Position numbers and translations under genes: made by a program. The notes beneath the pieces were generated by a model. The model made no database searches. It saw nothing but the letters and a program-made list of their open reading frames with translations, and was not told the origin of the DNA. From Burkholderiaceae bacterium (GTDB lineage: Bacteria; Pseudomonadota; Gammaproteobacteria; Burkholderiales; Burkholderiaceae_D), in contig JARLJG010000005.1 in assembly GCA_031291325.1 (NCBI GenBank), forward strand, positions 1 to 51,353: a stretch of DNA of 51,353 bases, read 5' to 3'. This document shows, piece by piece, positions 51,330 to 51,353 of this stretch. Every line of letters starts with the position of its first letter. The stretch's first letter is position 1.

Positions 51330-51353
51330 CAATAAATTATTTTTTGGGGCAAT

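Overview
The window is a chromosomal segment of a betaproteobacterium, most likely Burkholderiales and probably Oxalobacteraceae. This rests on recognised gene families and gene orders: the small DUF3567 and DUF1840 proteins, the rsmB-DUF4390-ntrY-response regulator cluster, the ferrooxidans-type gshA beside gshB, a sugar-permease-free PTS (EIIA-Man, HPr, EI), metX-metW, and glnK-amtB. No database search was possible, so the genus is inference.

Bases 1 to about 12,770 are accessory DNA. They begin inside a type VI secretion (T6SS) vgrG. Next comes an AT-rich block with a candidate papain-fold effector (His60/Cys149), a signal-peptide protein overlapping it (probable immunity protein) and two more exported or anchored small proteins. 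A Tla3-like adaptor (DUF2875), a PAAR tip protein, tssF and tssG follow. Beyond tssG lie a protein with five C-x3-H/C-x2-C zinc modules, two small unknown genes, an opposite-strand esterase, and about 1.1 kb of gene debris: an Rhs core fragment and a frameshifted reverse-strand gene. The block stops just downstream of glmS at three tandem 20-bp repeats resembling Tn7 TnsB-binding sites, next to a 5'-TGT terminus about 23 bp past the glmS stop. That is where a Tn7-family right end would sit.

From glmS onward the window is mostly ordinary chromosome. Bases 12.8-17.5 kb hold glmS, an Lrp/AsnC regulator, glmU and a lipoprotein. Bases 17.5-23 kb hold a two-gene chromate transporter, an EAL-HDOD protein, a class II amidotransferase, a LysR regulator, a TrmB-like methyltransferase and DUF3567. 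Bases 23-28.6 kb hold the nitrogen-type two-component system with DUF4390 and rsmB. Bases 28.7-32.5 kb hold an alpha/beta hydrolase, DUF1840, a ParA-like ATPase, a relic of an AraC gene joined to a transporter gene, and glutaminase.

Bases 32.7-37.1 kb encode one 1484-residue protein: a flavin-reductase-like domain followed by two copies of a TPR-glycosyltransferase unit. comM follows, with a perfect CTGT-N8-ACAG LexA-type box upstream, then ubiK and glnK-amtB with a sigma-54 promoter and NtrC-like half-sites. Glutathione synthesis (gshA-gshB) and the regulatory PTS come next. An intergenic stretch after ptsI has a promoter, three hairpins and a terminator (candidate small RNA of about 160 nt) plus a long palindromic repeat. 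The window closes with metX-metW-ampG, xth and another inverted repeat.

Functional threads are contact-dependent antagonism (T6SS block), amino-sugar supply for the cell wall (glmS/glmU, muropeptide import by AmpG), nitrogen sensing (ntrY-type kinase, glnK-amtB, glsA) and sulfur/redox metabolism (gshAB, metXW).
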